From Parundibacterium terreum (GTDB lineage Bacteria; Pseudomonadota; Gammaproteobacteria; Burkholderiales; Burkholderiaceae_D), in assembly GCF_014636315.1 (NCBI RefSeq), contig NZ_BMED01000001.1:997941-1061940 (forward strand): a DNA stretch of 64,000 nucleotides, in the 5' to 3' direction. The position numbers and the translations under genes are program-made. The notes beneath the pieces are model-generated. The model had not been told where the DNA came from. It saw only the letters and a program-made list of their open reading frames with translations, and ran no database searches. How positions within the stretch are numbered: the stretch's first letter is position 1; the number at the start of each line of letters is the position of its first letter. Positions 27,124 through 36,289 of the stretch are shown here, in pieces.

Positions 27124-28809
27124 ATGAAAAAATTTCCGTCCGCGCCTGCTTTCAATTCCACCTCTAGCCGATTTGCGATTCTCACCCTGATACAGCTGGT
27201 GCTGATAGCCTGGATATTCCGCGCAAACTGGGGCAACGGATTTTCTTTTCTGCAGGGTGACCGCTACGACAACCTGATAGAAATCTCCATCCTGGAACAC
27301 TGGTACAACGTCTTGCGGGGAATGGCGAACTGGGCGACGACCAACTATTTTTATCCCTACCCTAAAACGCTGGGCTACAACGACGGCTATCTGCTGTATG
27401 GCATCATTTATTCAGTATGCCGCAGCCTGCATGCAGACCCTTTCATGGCCTCGCTGCTGGTCAACATGACGATGAAAGTCGCGGCCTTTTTTTGCTTCTT
27501 TCTGTTTGCCAGGAAGGTATTGCAACTGGGGTTCTGGTATGCGGTGCTGGGGGCAGTTCTGTTTGAGATCAGCAATAATGTGGTTCTGCACAATCTGCAC
27601 GCGCAGTTGCTGACGGTGGCATTTGCCCCGCTGTGCGCTACCCTGTTGTATTTTGCGTGCAAGGCGCTGCTGCAAAACCAGTCCGGCCGCCTGCTCGCCT
27701 ACGGCTCCACATTCTCTGTCGTGTATGGTTTATGGGCGATCACGTCCTATTACATGCTGTGGTTCTTCAGTTTTTTCTCGCTGCTAGTGTTGCTGGAGCT
27801 GGCGCTTGTCCATCACCGGTATTTGTTCAGGCAGCTTGCCGCCTTGCAGATCAAAACCCTTGTGTCGGCCTTGTGTGCGCTGTTGGTACTGGCGCTGGCC
27901 TTGTTGCCTTTTCTGGTCGTCTATCTGCCCAAGGCGGCAGAAACCGGCATGCACAGCTATGCATCGGCGATGTCTTACCTGCTGACGCCGTTTGATATCC
28001 TGAACATAGGCGATCAAAACTACCTGTACGGAAGCCTGATGCCAGCGCTGCATCAGAGCATAGGATTTCCCAACCAGTTTTCTGAAAACCAGATGGGCAT
28101 GCCGCCGTTTTTGTTGCTGGTGTTCTTGTGCGGAGGGGCTTTGGCCTGGCGCCGGCATAATAGCCAGCAAGCTCAGCAAACCCAGCAAGCCCAACTCATA
28201 TTACCTATGGCGCTCGCCGCGCTGGCGCTATGGGCATTGGCCCTGGTGTGCGCCGAGCAATCCGCCTGGTATTGGATTTATCATTATTTTCCGGGTGCCA
28301 AGGCAGTGCGGGTGGTTGCGCGCTGCATGATCTTTTTGGTGTTCCCTGTCGTCTGCGTTGCGATGTATTTCTTGTCCACGTTCAAGCACAGGCTGGCCGT
28401 TTTATTGATCCTGCCCTGCTGTGTGCTGCTCATCGCGGAAGAGCTCAATAAAAAAGCTGCCGATTATCTGGACCGCGCCGCTAGCCTGAAGATGCTGGAA
28501 TCGGTGCCACCCATCCCGGCAGGCTGCCGCGCCTTCTTCGTGCAGGACAAGCGCCCGCAAGACCCCAATGAGTCCCCCGTCGAGCATGAGCTATACCGGC
28601 ACAATGTAGAAGCAATGGTGATTTCGGAATACATCAATCTGCCGACGATCAACGGCTTTTCCAGCTTTAACCCACCCGACTGGAACTTCAGCGCTGCAGA
28701 CCGTGACGACTATTCAGCCCGCGTGGAAACATACAGGGCGGCGCATCAGATTAAGGGCCTGTGCGCGCTGGATCTGCAAACCCACCGCTGGTCGGCTGCC
28801 GCCCAGTAA
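27124..28809 (+). CDS. Polytopic membrane glycosyltransferase (GT-C type), Gtr-like
   Basis: 561 residues from ATG 27124, after which a first helix starts (FAILTLIQLVLIAWIF); upstream frame content is poor. About 11-12 membrane helices. A GDRYDNLI motif sits in the first periplasmic loop, where GT-C enzymes keep their catalytic acid, and a large C-terminal periplasmic domain follows (from about residue 465, with PIPAGCRAFFVQDKRP). GT-C enzymes use polyprenyl-phosphate sugars and add the sugar to a glycan in the periplasm. It lies convergent to gtrA and gtrB homologues, the classic partners of phage-type Gtr glucosyl transfer. The sugar cannot be told. Confidence 0.75.
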   Translation: MKKFPSAPAFNSTSSRFAILTLIQLVLIAWIFRANWGNGFSFLQGDRYDNLIEISILEHWYNVLRGMANWATTNYFYPYPKTLGYNDGYLLYGIIYSVCRSLHADPFMASLLVNMTMKVAAFFCFFLFARKVLQLGFWYAVLGAVLFEISNNVVLHNLHAQLLTVAFAPLCATLLYFACKALLQNQSGRLLAYGSTFSVVYGLWAITSYYMLWFFSFFSLLVLLELALVHHRYLFRQLAALQIKTLVSALCALLVLALALLPFLVVYLPKAAETGMHSYASAMSYLLTPFDILNIGDQNYLYGSLMPALHQSIGFPNQFSENQMGMPPFLLLVFLCGGALAWRRHNSQQAQQTQQAQLILPMALAALALWALALVCAEQSAWYWIYHYFPGAKAVRVVARCMIFLVFPVVCVAMYFLSTFKHRLAVLLILPCCVLLIAEELNKKAADYLDRAASLKMLESVPPIPAGCRAFFVQDKRPQDPNESPVEHELYRHNVEAMVISEYINLPTINGFSSFNPPDWNFSAADRDDYSARVETYRAAHQIKGLCALDLQTHRWSAAAQ

Positions 28810-28831
28810 AGTAATGGCGGTGGCGGGCCGG

Positions 28832-29239
28832 CTATCTGCGATAGATCCAGTAGCGCGCGCCAAAAAAATTGAAGAACATCGCGATTCCCGAACCCGCTGC
28901 CAGCGGAATAACGGGAACCTGCGCCAGTGAAGGCTGGATAGTCACCAGGCTGCTGAACACGCCAAGATTGATCAGCGCGCCGGCCACTTGTATGCTCATA
29001 TAGCGCAGATACTCTTGCCTGCCCGCTGCCGCATCGTTGATGCTGCGCTGTTCAAAGGTGTGCTTGCGGTTGAGCAGCCAGGTGCCCAGGCTGGCGACGC
29101 CGAACGACACCACCCTTGCCAGATAGACGTTCACTCCACATACCGTAGACAGCAGTGTCAACACTGAAGCGTCAATGACAAATCCTATGCCGCCGACAAG
29201 GGCAAAGGAAAGAACCTGGGTAGTCAATCTTTTTGCCAT
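28832..29239 (-). CDS. gtrA: GtrA-family flippase-like membrane protein
   Basis: 135 residues with four membrane helices and the GtrA signature: FALVGGIGFVIDASVLTLL, ARVVSFGVASLGTWLLNRKHTF, and a last helix ending FNFFGARYWIYR. GtrA is thought to flip undecaprenyl-phosphate-linked sugars across the inner membrane. It follows the GT2 gene on the same strand after about 105 bases. Confidence 0.88.
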   Translation of the reverse strand: MAKRLTTQVLSFALVGGIGFVIDASVLTLLSTVCGVNVYLARVVSFGVASLGTWLLNRKHTFEQRSINDAAAGRQEYLRYMSIQVAGALINLGVFSSLVTIQPSLAQVPVIPLAAGSGIAMFFNFFGARYWIYRR

Positions 29240-29346
29240 TGGGTAGGAACCGATTTCAAAAACGAAGATATAAAAATAAAGCTGAAAATTGATGCGGCCG
29301 CAGAAAAAACAGCAAGAATGAAGGCAGCAGGAATGCTGCCCTGTTC

Positions 29347-30342
29347 TTAGCGCAGCAGGTGGCGTTCAAAATCCATCTTGGCCTGGTAGCTGATGGCATC
29401 CAGGATCAAGCCCACCGCCAGCGACATGACCGCCACCAGCTCCAGCGCCGCCGCCAGCAAGGCCAGCGGCACATGGTAAATGAAGCGGTATGCTATCCAG
29501 TCTGAAAACACCGGCACCGCTGCCAGCAGGCCCAGCATGCCGAACAGGATTGCCGCCCAGCCGAAGAACATCAGGGGCCGGTAGAAGCGCAGGATCTTCA
29601 CAATGGTCAGCAAGACTTTGGCTCCATCGCCAAAGGTATTCAGTTTGGAAAAGCTGCCCGCCGGCCTGTCCTTGTACTCCACCGGTATCTCCACAATGCG
29701 AAAGCGCTTGTCCAGCGCATGCAGGGACATATCGGTTTCTATCTGAAACCCCGCCACCAGGATGGAATAGGTTTTGACGAACTGGCGATTGAATGCGCGG
29801 TAGCCGCTCATGATATCCACCAGCTTCGCAGAAAACAGTTTGTTGATCAGCTTGCTTACCAGCCAGTTGCCAAAGTTGTGCAAGGGCCGCTTGTTTTCGT
29901 TTTTGTAGTGCCCCATGGACTGACGGTCGCCCACTACCATGTCGGCAGTGCCGGCCATGACAGGCGCGATCAGGTCATGCACGCGCTCTGCAGGATAAGT
30001 CAGGTCCGCATCGGCCATCACATACACGTCGGCATGGATTTCGGCAAAGGCGCGTCTTACGGCATAGCCCTTGCCTTGCCGCGCTTCGGTCACGACAGCG
30101 CCGCGTGCGCCCAGCTTTTGCAGGGTGGCATTGGCGATCTCTTCTGTCGCATCGGCCGAGTTGTTGTTAACGACCAGGATATACGCATGCGGCAATTGCT
30201 CATGGAACGCCGATATCGTCGCAGCGATCGTCAGCTCTTCGTTATAGGCGGGAAGTACTATCGCCACTTCCGACAGCGGTTCTTTCAGATTAATGGGGTT
30301 CTCCAGATGAAGCAAAATATAGATCACGGGCAACTTTGCCAT
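29347..30342 (-). CDS. gtrB: GT2 polyprenyl-phosphate glycosyltransferase (GtrB/DPM1-like)
   Basis: 331 residues: a GT-A domain with VAIVLPAYNEELTI, metal-binding MADADLTYP (DxD) and a GKGYAVRRAF nucleotide pocket, then two C-terminal helices (about 250-272 and 288-312). This is the size and shape of bactoprenol glycosyltransferases that load a sugar onto undecaprenyl phosphate. No clear Shine-Dalgarno at ATG 30342; a GTG about 5 codons in is an alternative start. It forms, with gtrA and the convergent GT-C gene, a complete three-part set for periplasmic glycan modification. Confidence 0.85.
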   Translation of the reverse strand: MAKLPVIYILLHLENPINLKEPLSEVAIVLPAYNEELTIAATISAFHEQLPHAYILVVNNNSADATEEIANATLQKLGARGAVVTEARQGKGYAVRRAFAEIHADVYVMADADLTYPAERVHDLIAPVMAGTADMVVGDRQSMGHYKNENKRPLHNFGNWLVSKLINKLFSAKLVDIMSGYRAFNRQFVKTYSILVAGFQIETDMSLHALDKRFRIVEIPVEYKDRPAGSFSKLNTFGDGAKVLLTIVKILRFYRPLMFFGWAAILFGMLGLLAAVPVFSDWIAYRFIYHVPLALLAAALELVAVMSLAVGLILDAISYQAKMDFERHLLR

Positions 30343-30655
30343 AATGATAACATGTTATTTTGCCAATGTAAATTCAAACCCGTTCTTCGCCGTGTTCACT
30401 GCCTTGTTCTCAGCCAAAATCCAGCCCCCTGGTCCTGCCCAACGCTGGGCTTTTAACATTCTTCAGATTAGTATTGCCTTGACAATGTTTCCGTGGCAGC
30501 ATGCTTTGGCACCTGTACTGATCGATAGGCGAGGTCGACGGCGGAAAACGCCCGGCAAGGCCAACGCCCGAAAAACTCTTCCAGATGCACCCGCGGTAAA
30601 CGATCCTGTACAGGCTTAATTGACATTGAAGACACTGAAGACTCTGAGGACATTT
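30343..30655. other. Intergenic stretch between gtrB and the S9 peptidase
   Basis: About 310 bases. The one open frame (30344-30619, plus) has no ribosome site and a proline/arginine-rich, unstructured translation, so I do not call it a gene. The stretch should hold divergent promoters for gtrB and the peptidase. I see no confident -35/-10 pair. Confidence 0.4.
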
Positions 30656-33205
30656 ATGCCAATCAAACACTTCATGCCCCGCCTGGGGCTGATGGCGCTA
30701 GCGGTAAGTTTCACGTCGCTGCCGGTAGCTGCGTACGCCGCATCTGCCCCGGCAGCCGCAAGCCCGGCCACTACCGCTGCGGTAGCGGGATACAACCAGC
30801 CGCCTAAAAACATTCTGGACGTAATGCGCGCACCTTCGCCGCCCGGCCCCAGCCTGAGCCCGACACGCGACAAGATGCTGCTGATCTCCACCGATGATTA
30901 CCCATCCATCTCGCGCGTGGCAACGCCCTTCCTGCGCCTGGCTGGCGTACGCATAGAACCGAAGAACCATAGCAAGCACGATACCCCCGGCGGCTACGGC
31001 ATTACCCCCTGCGCACGCAGCTTTGATCTGGTGCAGATTGCCACCGGCGCGCAAACGCATGTTGCGCTGCCAGCGGGCGCCTGCCCCGGCCGGCCCGTAT
31101 GGAGCGCAGACGGCAAGCGCTTTGCCTTTGAAAACATCGCCGCCGAGGCCGTGGAACTGTGGGTAGGCGACGCCAAGACCGGTGCGGTCCATCGCGTGCC
31201 GGGCGTGCGCCTGAACCCGATGTTTGAAGATGAGCTGCAATGGATGCCTGACCAGAAGACCCTGCTGGTCAAGCTGGTTCCAGCACGCCTGGGTCCACCG
31301 CCGTCAGAGCCGGTGACGCCGCCCGGCCCCAGCATCCAGGAAACCGATGGTGCAAAAGGCCAAAGCAGCACCTATGAAAACCGTGATACGCTGAACAACC
31401 AGCATGACGAAGACCTGTTCGACTACTATGGCTCTTCGCAACTGGCACTGGTAGATGCAGACAAGGGATCCATCACACCCATCGGTGCAGTGGCCCTGTA
31501 TGACTCCATCACTCCCGCGCCGGACGGACGCCATGTGCTGCTGAGCACCATCCACAAGCCCTACTCCTATGTGACCACCTATGACAGGTTCCCCAAGGAC
31601 GTGGCCATCTGGGATATCGCCAAGCGCGCCAGCATCGTCAAGCACCCTATCGCCTCGCTGCCGCTGGCAGACCGGGTGCCCATCCACGGCGTGCCGCTCG
31701 GCCCTCGTGATTTTGCATGGCGCTCTACCGACCCGGCTACCCTGGTCTGGGCAGAAGCGCTGGATGGCGGCGACTGGGCCAGCAAGGTCCCGGCCCGCGA
31801 CAAGCTCATGCTGCTGAAGGCGCCGTTTGACGCTGCCCCGGCAGAATTCACCCGCACCGAACAGCGTTTTGCCGGCATCGCCTGGGGCGAACAGCCCAGC
31901 TTTGCACTGCTGACCGAGTATGACCAGAACCGCCACTGGCGCAAGACTTTCCAGATCAACCTGGACAAGCCGCAGCAAGAACGCCGCCTGGTATGGGATC
32001 TGTCCACCGATGAAAAATATGCCAATCCCGGCAACCCGGTGCGCCGCGTGCAGCCTAACGGCACCGTGGTCGTGCGCCAGGAAGGCGATTTCATCTTCCT
32101 CTCCGGCCTGGGTTCCTCGCCGGACGGCGACCGCCCTTTCCTGGACAAGCTCAATCTGCAAACCCTGAAATCTGAACGCCTGTTCCGCAGCAGCAAAACG
32201 ACTTACGAGCAATTCCTGGGCTTCACAGCGACCGGTACCAGCAGCTTCTTTACCTGGCACCAGTCCCCTACCGATGCGCCAAACGCCTACCTTCGCACAC
32301 TGGGCGCAGCAGCAGAGGCGCCGGCAGGCGAAGCCGCTTTTGCCTCCACCAGCACCGCCATCACGCATATCGCCGACCCTACGCCTATCGTGCGCGAGAT
32401 CAAGAAGCGCCTGGTGAAATACAAACGCGCAGACGGCCTGGAACTGTCGTTCACGCTGTACACCCCGCCCGGCTACAAGGAAGGCACCCGCGTGCCCACC
32501 ATCCTGAATGCCTATCCGCTGGACTATGCCGACGCCTCCAAGGCCGGCCAGACCACAGGCTCGCAGGCTACCTTCACCCGCCTGCGCCAATACCGGCTGC
32601 TCCTGCTGGCGGGCTATGCGATCATCGACAGCGCCTCCTTCCCCATCATCGGCGATCCTAAAAAAGCCTACGACACCTACACCGAACAACTGGTGGCAGA
32701 TGCCAAGGCAGCCGTTGATGAAGCGGTACGCCTGGGCGTGGCAGACCCCGACCGCATCGGCGTCACCGGCCATAGCCACGGCGCATTGATGACGGCCAAC
32801 CTGGTCACGCACTCCAAGCTGTTCAAGGCCGGCGTCGCCACCAGCGGCTCCTATAACAAGACCCTGACACCGTTCGGCTTCCAGAGCGAACGCCGGTCGG
32901 TATGGGAAGCGCCGGACGTCTACCAGAAGGTCTCCACCTTCTTCTTCGCCGACCAGATCAAGACCCCGCTGCTGATCGTGCACGGCACAGACGACGCCAA
33001 CCCCGGCACCACGCCGCTGCAATCCAGCAAGCTGTTTGAAGCCATACGCGGCAACGGCGGCACCACCCGCCTGGTACTGCTGCCGCATGAGCCGCACTGG
33101 TACGCCGCGCAGGAATCGAATGACCAGTTGGTCTATGAGATGCTGCGCTGGTTTGACAAGTATGTGAAGAACGCACCGGCAGGCACGGTTTCCGCCAGCC
33201 AGTAA
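30656..33205 (+). CDS. Secreted S9-family prolyl oligopeptidase-like peptidase
   Basis: 849 residues from ATG 30656, chosen for GAGGA upstream; a signal peptide (LGLMALAVSFTSLPVAAYA) follows. About 40-560 is a beta-propeller, about 590-849 the alpha/beta hydrolase catalytic domain. The triad is Ser in GVTGHSHGALM, Asp in VHGTDDANPG, and His in LLPHEPHWYAAQES. The layout and the GxSHG elbow fit the S9D (glutamyl/acidic peptide) group of exported peptidases rather than classic prolyl oligopeptidase. Probably a periplasmic or secreted enzyme that trims small peptides. A 10-bp hairpin lies just downstream. Confidence 0.9.
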   Translation: MPIKHFMPRLGLMALAVSFTSLPVAAYAASAPAAASPATTAAVAGYNQPPKNILDVMRAPSPPGPSLSPTRDKMLLISTDDYPSISRVATPFLRLAGVRIEPKNHSKHDTPGGYGITPCARSFDLVQIATGAQTHVALPAGACPGRPVWSADGKRFAFENIAAEAVELWVGDAKTGAVHRVPGVRLNPMFEDELQWMPDQKTLLVKLVPARLGPPPSEPVTPPGPSIQETDGAKGQSSTYENRDTLNNQHDEDLFDYYGSSQLALVDADKGSITPIGAVALYDSITPAPDGRHVLLSTIHKPYSYVTTYDRFPKDVAIWDIAKRASIVKHPIASLPLADRVPIHGVPLGPRDFAWRSTDPATLVWAEALDGGDWASKVPARDKLMLLKAPFDAAPAEFTRTEQRFAGIAWGEQPSFALLTEYDQNRHWRKTFQINLDKPQQERRLVWDLSTDEKYANPGNPVRRVQPNGTVVVRQEGDFIFLSGLGSSPDGDRPFLDKLNLQTLKSERLFRSSKTTYEQFLGFTATGTSSFFTWHQSPTDAPNAYLRTLGAAAEAPAGEAAFASTSTAITHIADPTPIVREIKKRLVKYKRADGLELSFTLYTPPGYKEGTRVPTILNAYPLDYADASKAGQTTGSQATFTRLRQYRLLLLAGYAIIDSASFPIIGDPKKAYDTYTEQLVADAKAAVDEAVRLGVADPDRIGVTGHSHGALMTANLVTHSKLFKAGVATSGSYNKTLTPFGFQSERRSVWEAPDVYQKVSTFFFADQIKTPLLIVHGTDDANPGTTPLQSSKLFEAIRGNGGTTRLVLLPHEPHWYAAQESNDQLVYEMLRWFDKYVKNAPAGTVSASQ

Positions 33206-33214
33206 TTGAGGCAA

Positions 33215-33248
33215 GTGCTTGGCCGGGTGTTTTTGCCTGGCCAAGCAC
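33215..33248. terminator. Strong hairpin after the S9 peptidase gene
   Basis: GTGCTTGGCC (33215-33224) pairs with GGCCAAGCAC (33239-33248), ten perfect pairs, 10 bases after the stop codon. The T run is inside the loop rather than after the stem, so termination may be weak or Rho-assisted. Confidence 0.5.
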
Positions 33249-33319
33249 CGCTTGCTTGCATCGTCAGATATGCCTGCTTATGCCACTTGCATATATTTTC
33301 TTCAATGAGCCTGCTCACC

Positions 33320-33871
33320 ATGCATAAAACCATTCAGCTCTCGATGCGGCTCATTGCAAGCGCCGCCATTTTTCTCTTCACCGCCGCCCCGGCCAGTGCG
33401 CAACTTTTAAAATATAACAGCCAGGCAGAAATTCTCGGCGCAGCAGCTGTATCGCCGGATTCCGGCAGGCAGGTACTCAAAGGGCTGCTCAGCGTCTGCG
33501 CCCAAACCGGAGCGCAATCGCTCAGTACGTTTGAAAACGCGCTCGCCGGCTGGGAAAAGCGCCATCAGCTTTTTCTGCAAGAAAATGCCAGAATTAAACA
33601 AGACTTCCTGCGCCGTGCAGATAACCCCGGTACGAGCGAAGAGGAACGGCGCGCCATCAAAAATATGTACGAGGTATTAGTGCCGAAGACGATAGAAGCG
33701 CAGATCGCCAGCCTTGCCACTCCCATCAACACCATCGAAGATCCCAAAGCCAAAGCAAGCCTGTGCAACGACTACGCTCAGTCCGTCGTTGAAGGCCAGT
33801 GGGATTTGCAAAAGAACGACCCTACCCTGGCAAACTTTCTTGCTGATCGCATCAAAAAGCGAGGCAAATAG
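33320..33871 (+). CDS. Secreted hypothetical protein, helical
   Basis: 183 residues from ATG 33320; an ATG at 33305 is also possible. Signal peptide (MRLIASAAIFLFTAAPASAQ). The mature part is helical and charged, with two cysteines (LLSVCAQTG and SLCNDYAQSV) spaced far apart, possibly one disulfide holding a helical bundle. No family recognised. It resembles many short periplasmic proteins of unknown role. About 120 bases after the peptidase; separate promoter likely. Confidence 0.65.
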   Translation: MHKTIQLSMRLIASAAIFLFTAAPASAQLLKYNSQAEILGAAAVSPDSGRQVLKGLLSVCAQTGAQSLSTFENALAGWEKRHQLFLQENARIKQDFLRRADNPGTSEEERRAIKNMYEVLVPKTIEAQIASLATPINTIEDPKAKASLCNDYAQSVVEGQWDLQKNDPTLANFLADRIKKRGK

Positions 33872-33930
33872 TAGCGCGCCATATATCCCGCACCCAAGCC
33901 ATCCTACCCCCTAATGCCAGAAGCAAGCAG

Positions 33931-34329
33931 ATGAAAACCTACCACGGAAGCTGCCATTGCGGCGCTGTACAATTTGAAGCCGGCATCGATCTGAGCGCAG
34001 GCACAATAAAATGCAACTGCACCATCTGCACCAAGCTGCGCTTTTGGCCTGCCATCGTGAAACCTGAACATTTCCGTTTGATTGCAGGCGACACTGAACT
34101 CTCCAACTACCGCTTCAACACCAAAACAGACCAGCACCAGTTCTGCAAGCACTGCGGCGTACATCCTTTTGTGATTGGCAATTCGCCGCGCTGGGGCGTG
34201 TTTTACGGCGTGAATATTTCTTGCCTGGATGATGCCCCTATCGAAGAACTGGTGAATGCGCCTGTTACCTATCTGGACGGAAGGAACGACAACTGGGATA
34301 GCCCTCCACTGGAAGTGCGGCATCTCTAA
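33931..34329 (+). CDS. GFA-family (CENP-V/glutathione-dependent formaldehyde-activating) protein
   Basis: 132 residues with the full zinc pattern of the family: GSCHCGAV (Cys8, Cys10), CNCTICTK, and FCKHCGVHPF. Members form a beta-rich zinc fold; the name comes from S-hydroxymethylglutathione synthase, but most bacterial GFA proteins have no proven activity. AGCAAGCAG precedes the ATG. No formaldehyde dehydrogenase is adjacent, so a role in formaldehyde metabolism is not supported by context. Confidence 0.88.
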   Translation: MKTYHGSCHCGAVQFEAGIDLSAGTIKCNCTICTKLRFWPAIVKPEHFRLIAGDTELSNYRFNTKTDQHQFCKHCGVHPFVIGNSPRWGVFYGVNISCLDDAPIEELVNAPVTYLDGRNDNWDSPPLEVRHL

Positions 34330-34411
34330 GTAAAATGAACCATTTAACAAGACCCCTGTCAAAACACTGCTTCTACCGCTTCTTAACCTCACCCTAGATT
34401 GGTAAGCCGCC

Positions 34412-34906
34412 ATGAACTTCAAATTTGTTTCCGCAGCCCTGATGTTCGCCTCCAGCATCGCCTCCGCAGCAGTATTGCCAGCCCAGGCACAGTTGCCCGA
34501 TTGGGCGACCAAACAGCTTGATAGTCTGTCCAAACAAGAATCCGTAGAACTGAACGCCCGCATCAATCCCTTTGTCTGGCGTGGTGATTTCGATGGCTCC
34601 GGCAAAGGCGATCTGGCTGTGCTGGTGAAAGACAGCAAAACCGGCAAAGAAGGCATCGCCTTCCTGTTTCACGGCAAAACCAAGCCCGTCATCGTCGGTG
34701 CAGGCCACGCCATAGGCAACGGCGGTGATGATTTCTCGTGGCTGGAACTCTGGTATGTAGAAGACAAAGGCACGCTGCAGCACAGCTACCATGCTAAATC
34801 TGTCAAGCTCAAAGGCGACGGCATCATCGTGGCAAAAGAAGGCTCCGCAAGCGCGCTGATCTATTTGAAGGCCGGTAAGGCAAGCTGGCAGCAGCAAGGG
34901 GATTGA
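34412..34906 (+). CDS. Secreted hypothetical protein with FG-GAP/EF-like loop
   Basis: 164 residues. Signal peptide (FKFVSAALMFASSIASA). The motif GDFDGSGKGDLAVLV near residue 58 looks like the calcium-binding loop of FG-GAP/VCBS repeats, but only one copy is present. The rest is beta-rich (IAFLFHGKTKPVIVGAG, WLELWYVEDKG). Likely a periplasmic protein of unknown function. Confidence 0.65.
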   Translation: MNFKFVSAALMFASSIASAAVLPAQAQLPDWATKQLDSLSKQESVELNARINPFVWRGDFDGSGKGDLAVLVKDSKTGKEGIAFLFHGKTKPVIVGAGHAIGNGGDDFSWLELWYVEDKGTLQHSYHAKSVKLKGDGIIVAKEGSASALIYLKAGKASWQQQGD

Positions 34907-34942
34907 TGCAGGATAGGCTAACCCGACCGTAAAGCGTAACCG

Positions 34943-34972
34943 TAGGGTGCAATAGCGCAGCGTATTGCACCG
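34943..34972 (+). repeat. Inverted-repeat family, copy A (left end)
   Basis: A 30-base near-palindrome starting TAGGGTGCAATAGCG and ending CGTATTGCACCG. Exact reverse complement of copy B. Similarity to copy C continues about 50 bases further right (through TTCCGTAAAA, ACAGATTAT and ACGAAAT to TTGCC near 35022). Confidence 0.85.
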
Positions 34973-35094
34973 ATTTCCGTAAAAAACAGATTATGTGATT
35001 TTAACGAAATCGCTACCTTGCCGGAAAGAGTGACCACGACTATACGGCACACGATCTACCATCTTTTTAAACCCCGTCAAAAAAAAAGGAAGTG

Positions 35095-35790
35095 ATGTTA
35101 AGCATCGTCTTGCTGCCTGGCATGGATGGAACTGGATCTTTATTCGCACCGTTTATTTCAGCTTTGGGAAATGATTTCAATTGCGTTACTGTGCGCTACC
35201 CGACGACTGAGGGTTTGGGATATCAGGAGCTCGAAGAAATCGCAAGGCAGTCGCTGCCAAGAGACGGAAATTTCATTATTCTTGGCGAGTCTTTTTCTGG
35301 ACCAATTGCTGTGTCCTTGGCCTCTGCCAACCCTAAGGGACTAGTCGGCTTAATCCTATGCAGCACATTCATTCGAAATCCCCGGCCAAGGCTCAGTCGT
35401 TTTAGCATCTTGTCGGATTTCCTGCCGATCAAATTGGTTCCAGCCTTTATTTACAGCTATTTCCTGCTGGGGCGTGCAACCACTCCCCTGCTTGAATCAT
35501 CGATAGCAGCCGCCGTCGGCCAAGTTTCCGGCAAAGCTTTTAGAGCAAGGCTCCGCGCTGTATTGGAGGTTGATGTGTCTGCCCAGATGAAATCGGTCAG
35601 AGTACCAACGCTATACCTCCAAGCCCTGCAGGACCGGTTAGTCCCTGCCGAGGCCGGCTCTTACATCACCAGTGTTAGCCCGGAAGCCCAAGTCATATCG
35701 ATCGATGCACCACATTTTCTCCTTCAAGTGGCTTCGGATAAGGCGGCAAACATCGTAAAGAATTTCGCAAGCAGCCTATACAGCTCTTGA
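35095..35790 (+). CDS. Alpha/beta hydrolase bracketed by inverted repeats
   Basis: 231 residues from ATG 35095 (AAGGA four bases upstream; the GTG just before is too close). Compact alpha/beta hydrolase: LPGMDGTGSLF oxyanion region, GESFSG nucleophile elbow (Ser about 66), Asp in LQDRLVP and His in DAPHFLLQ. It lacks a signal peptide, so it is cytoplasmic. It looks like a small esterase or acyl hydrolase. It is the only gene between perfect 30-bp inverted repeats (copies A and B), and its base use looks more AT-rich than its neighbours. This suggests it was carried in by, or landed in, a repeat element. Confidence 0.82.
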   Translation: MLSIVLLPGMDGTGSLFAPFISALGNDFNCVTVRYPTTEGLGYQELEEIARQSLPRDGNFIILGESFSGPIAVSLASANPKGLVGLILCSTFIRNPRPRLSRFSILSDFLPIKLVPAFIYSYFLLGRATTPLLESSIAAAVGQVSGKAFRARLRAVLEVDVSAQMKSVRVPTLYLQALQDRLVPAEAGSYITSVSPEAQVISIDAPHFLLQVASDKAANIVKNFASSLYSS

Positions 35791-35819
35791 GTTTCAAGAC
35801 CGCTTAATTGCAGAAAACT

Positions 35820-35849
35820 CGGTGCAATACGCTGCGCTATTGCACCCTA
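35820..35849 (-). repeat. Inverted-repeat family, copy B (right end)
   Basis: CGGTGCAATACGCTG...CACCCTA, the exact 30-base reverse complement of copy A. The outer flank matches that of copy D for about 40 more bases (CCTTGCTGCCTTG, then CCTAGCG-CT-TC). Confidence 0.85.
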
Positions 35850-35911
35850 CCTGTAAAGCCTTGCTGCCTTGCGCCTAGCGGCTGTCATCATGATGCAGCC
35901 CATCTTTATAC

Positions 35912-36184
35912 TTAGTCCCTATGCATCCGATACCGGTCACGCGCATAGCTGAGCAGGGCCAAGGCTATCAGCGTTAAGGAAATACAGCAAAAGACAAAGG
36001 TCTTGGGGTGGTCTGAGAAATGGATATGACTGAGGTTCGCGCCTTTGCCTACTGCTAAAGAGCCGGTAAAAATGGTGATCAGATCATACAACAGGGTCGC
36101 CAGCCCTATCGCCGTGAGAACGGCAGGCGAGCGCAAGCGCGGCCCCTGCTCTGGATCGTTCGTCATTTTTTCCCAAAAATTCAT
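35912..36184 (-). CDS. Small membrane protein, two helices
   Basis: 90 residues. Helices at about 20-42 (VLTAIGLATLLYDLITIFTG) and 62-80 (FVFCCISLTLIALALLSYA). Basic end (RDRYRMHRD). AAGCAAG precedes the ATG. No family recognised. It lies between repeat copies B and C, whose spread suggests local rearrangement. Confidence 0.5.
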   Translation of the reverse strand: MNFWEKMTNDPEQGPRLRSPAVLTAIGLATLLYDLITIFTGSLAVGKGANLSHIHFSDHPKTFVFCCISLTLIALALLSYARDRYRMHRD

Positions 36185-36289
36185 CTTGCTTTATCTTTTG
36201 CCGCTTGATACCTACATAACACACTACCGCTATGCTACTCCGGAATGTGAATGCCTTCAGCGGTAGCTTGCGCTTGACCGCCGCATTTG

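Noticed and set aside
30344..30619. Possible 91-residue gene before the S9 peptidase
   Set aside because: No ribosome site, disordered proline/arginine-rich translation.
31304..33244. A 646-codon open frame antisense to the S9 peptidase
   Set aside because: Same reason: a mirror frame over a well-supported enzyme with a full catalytic triad, no ribosome site.
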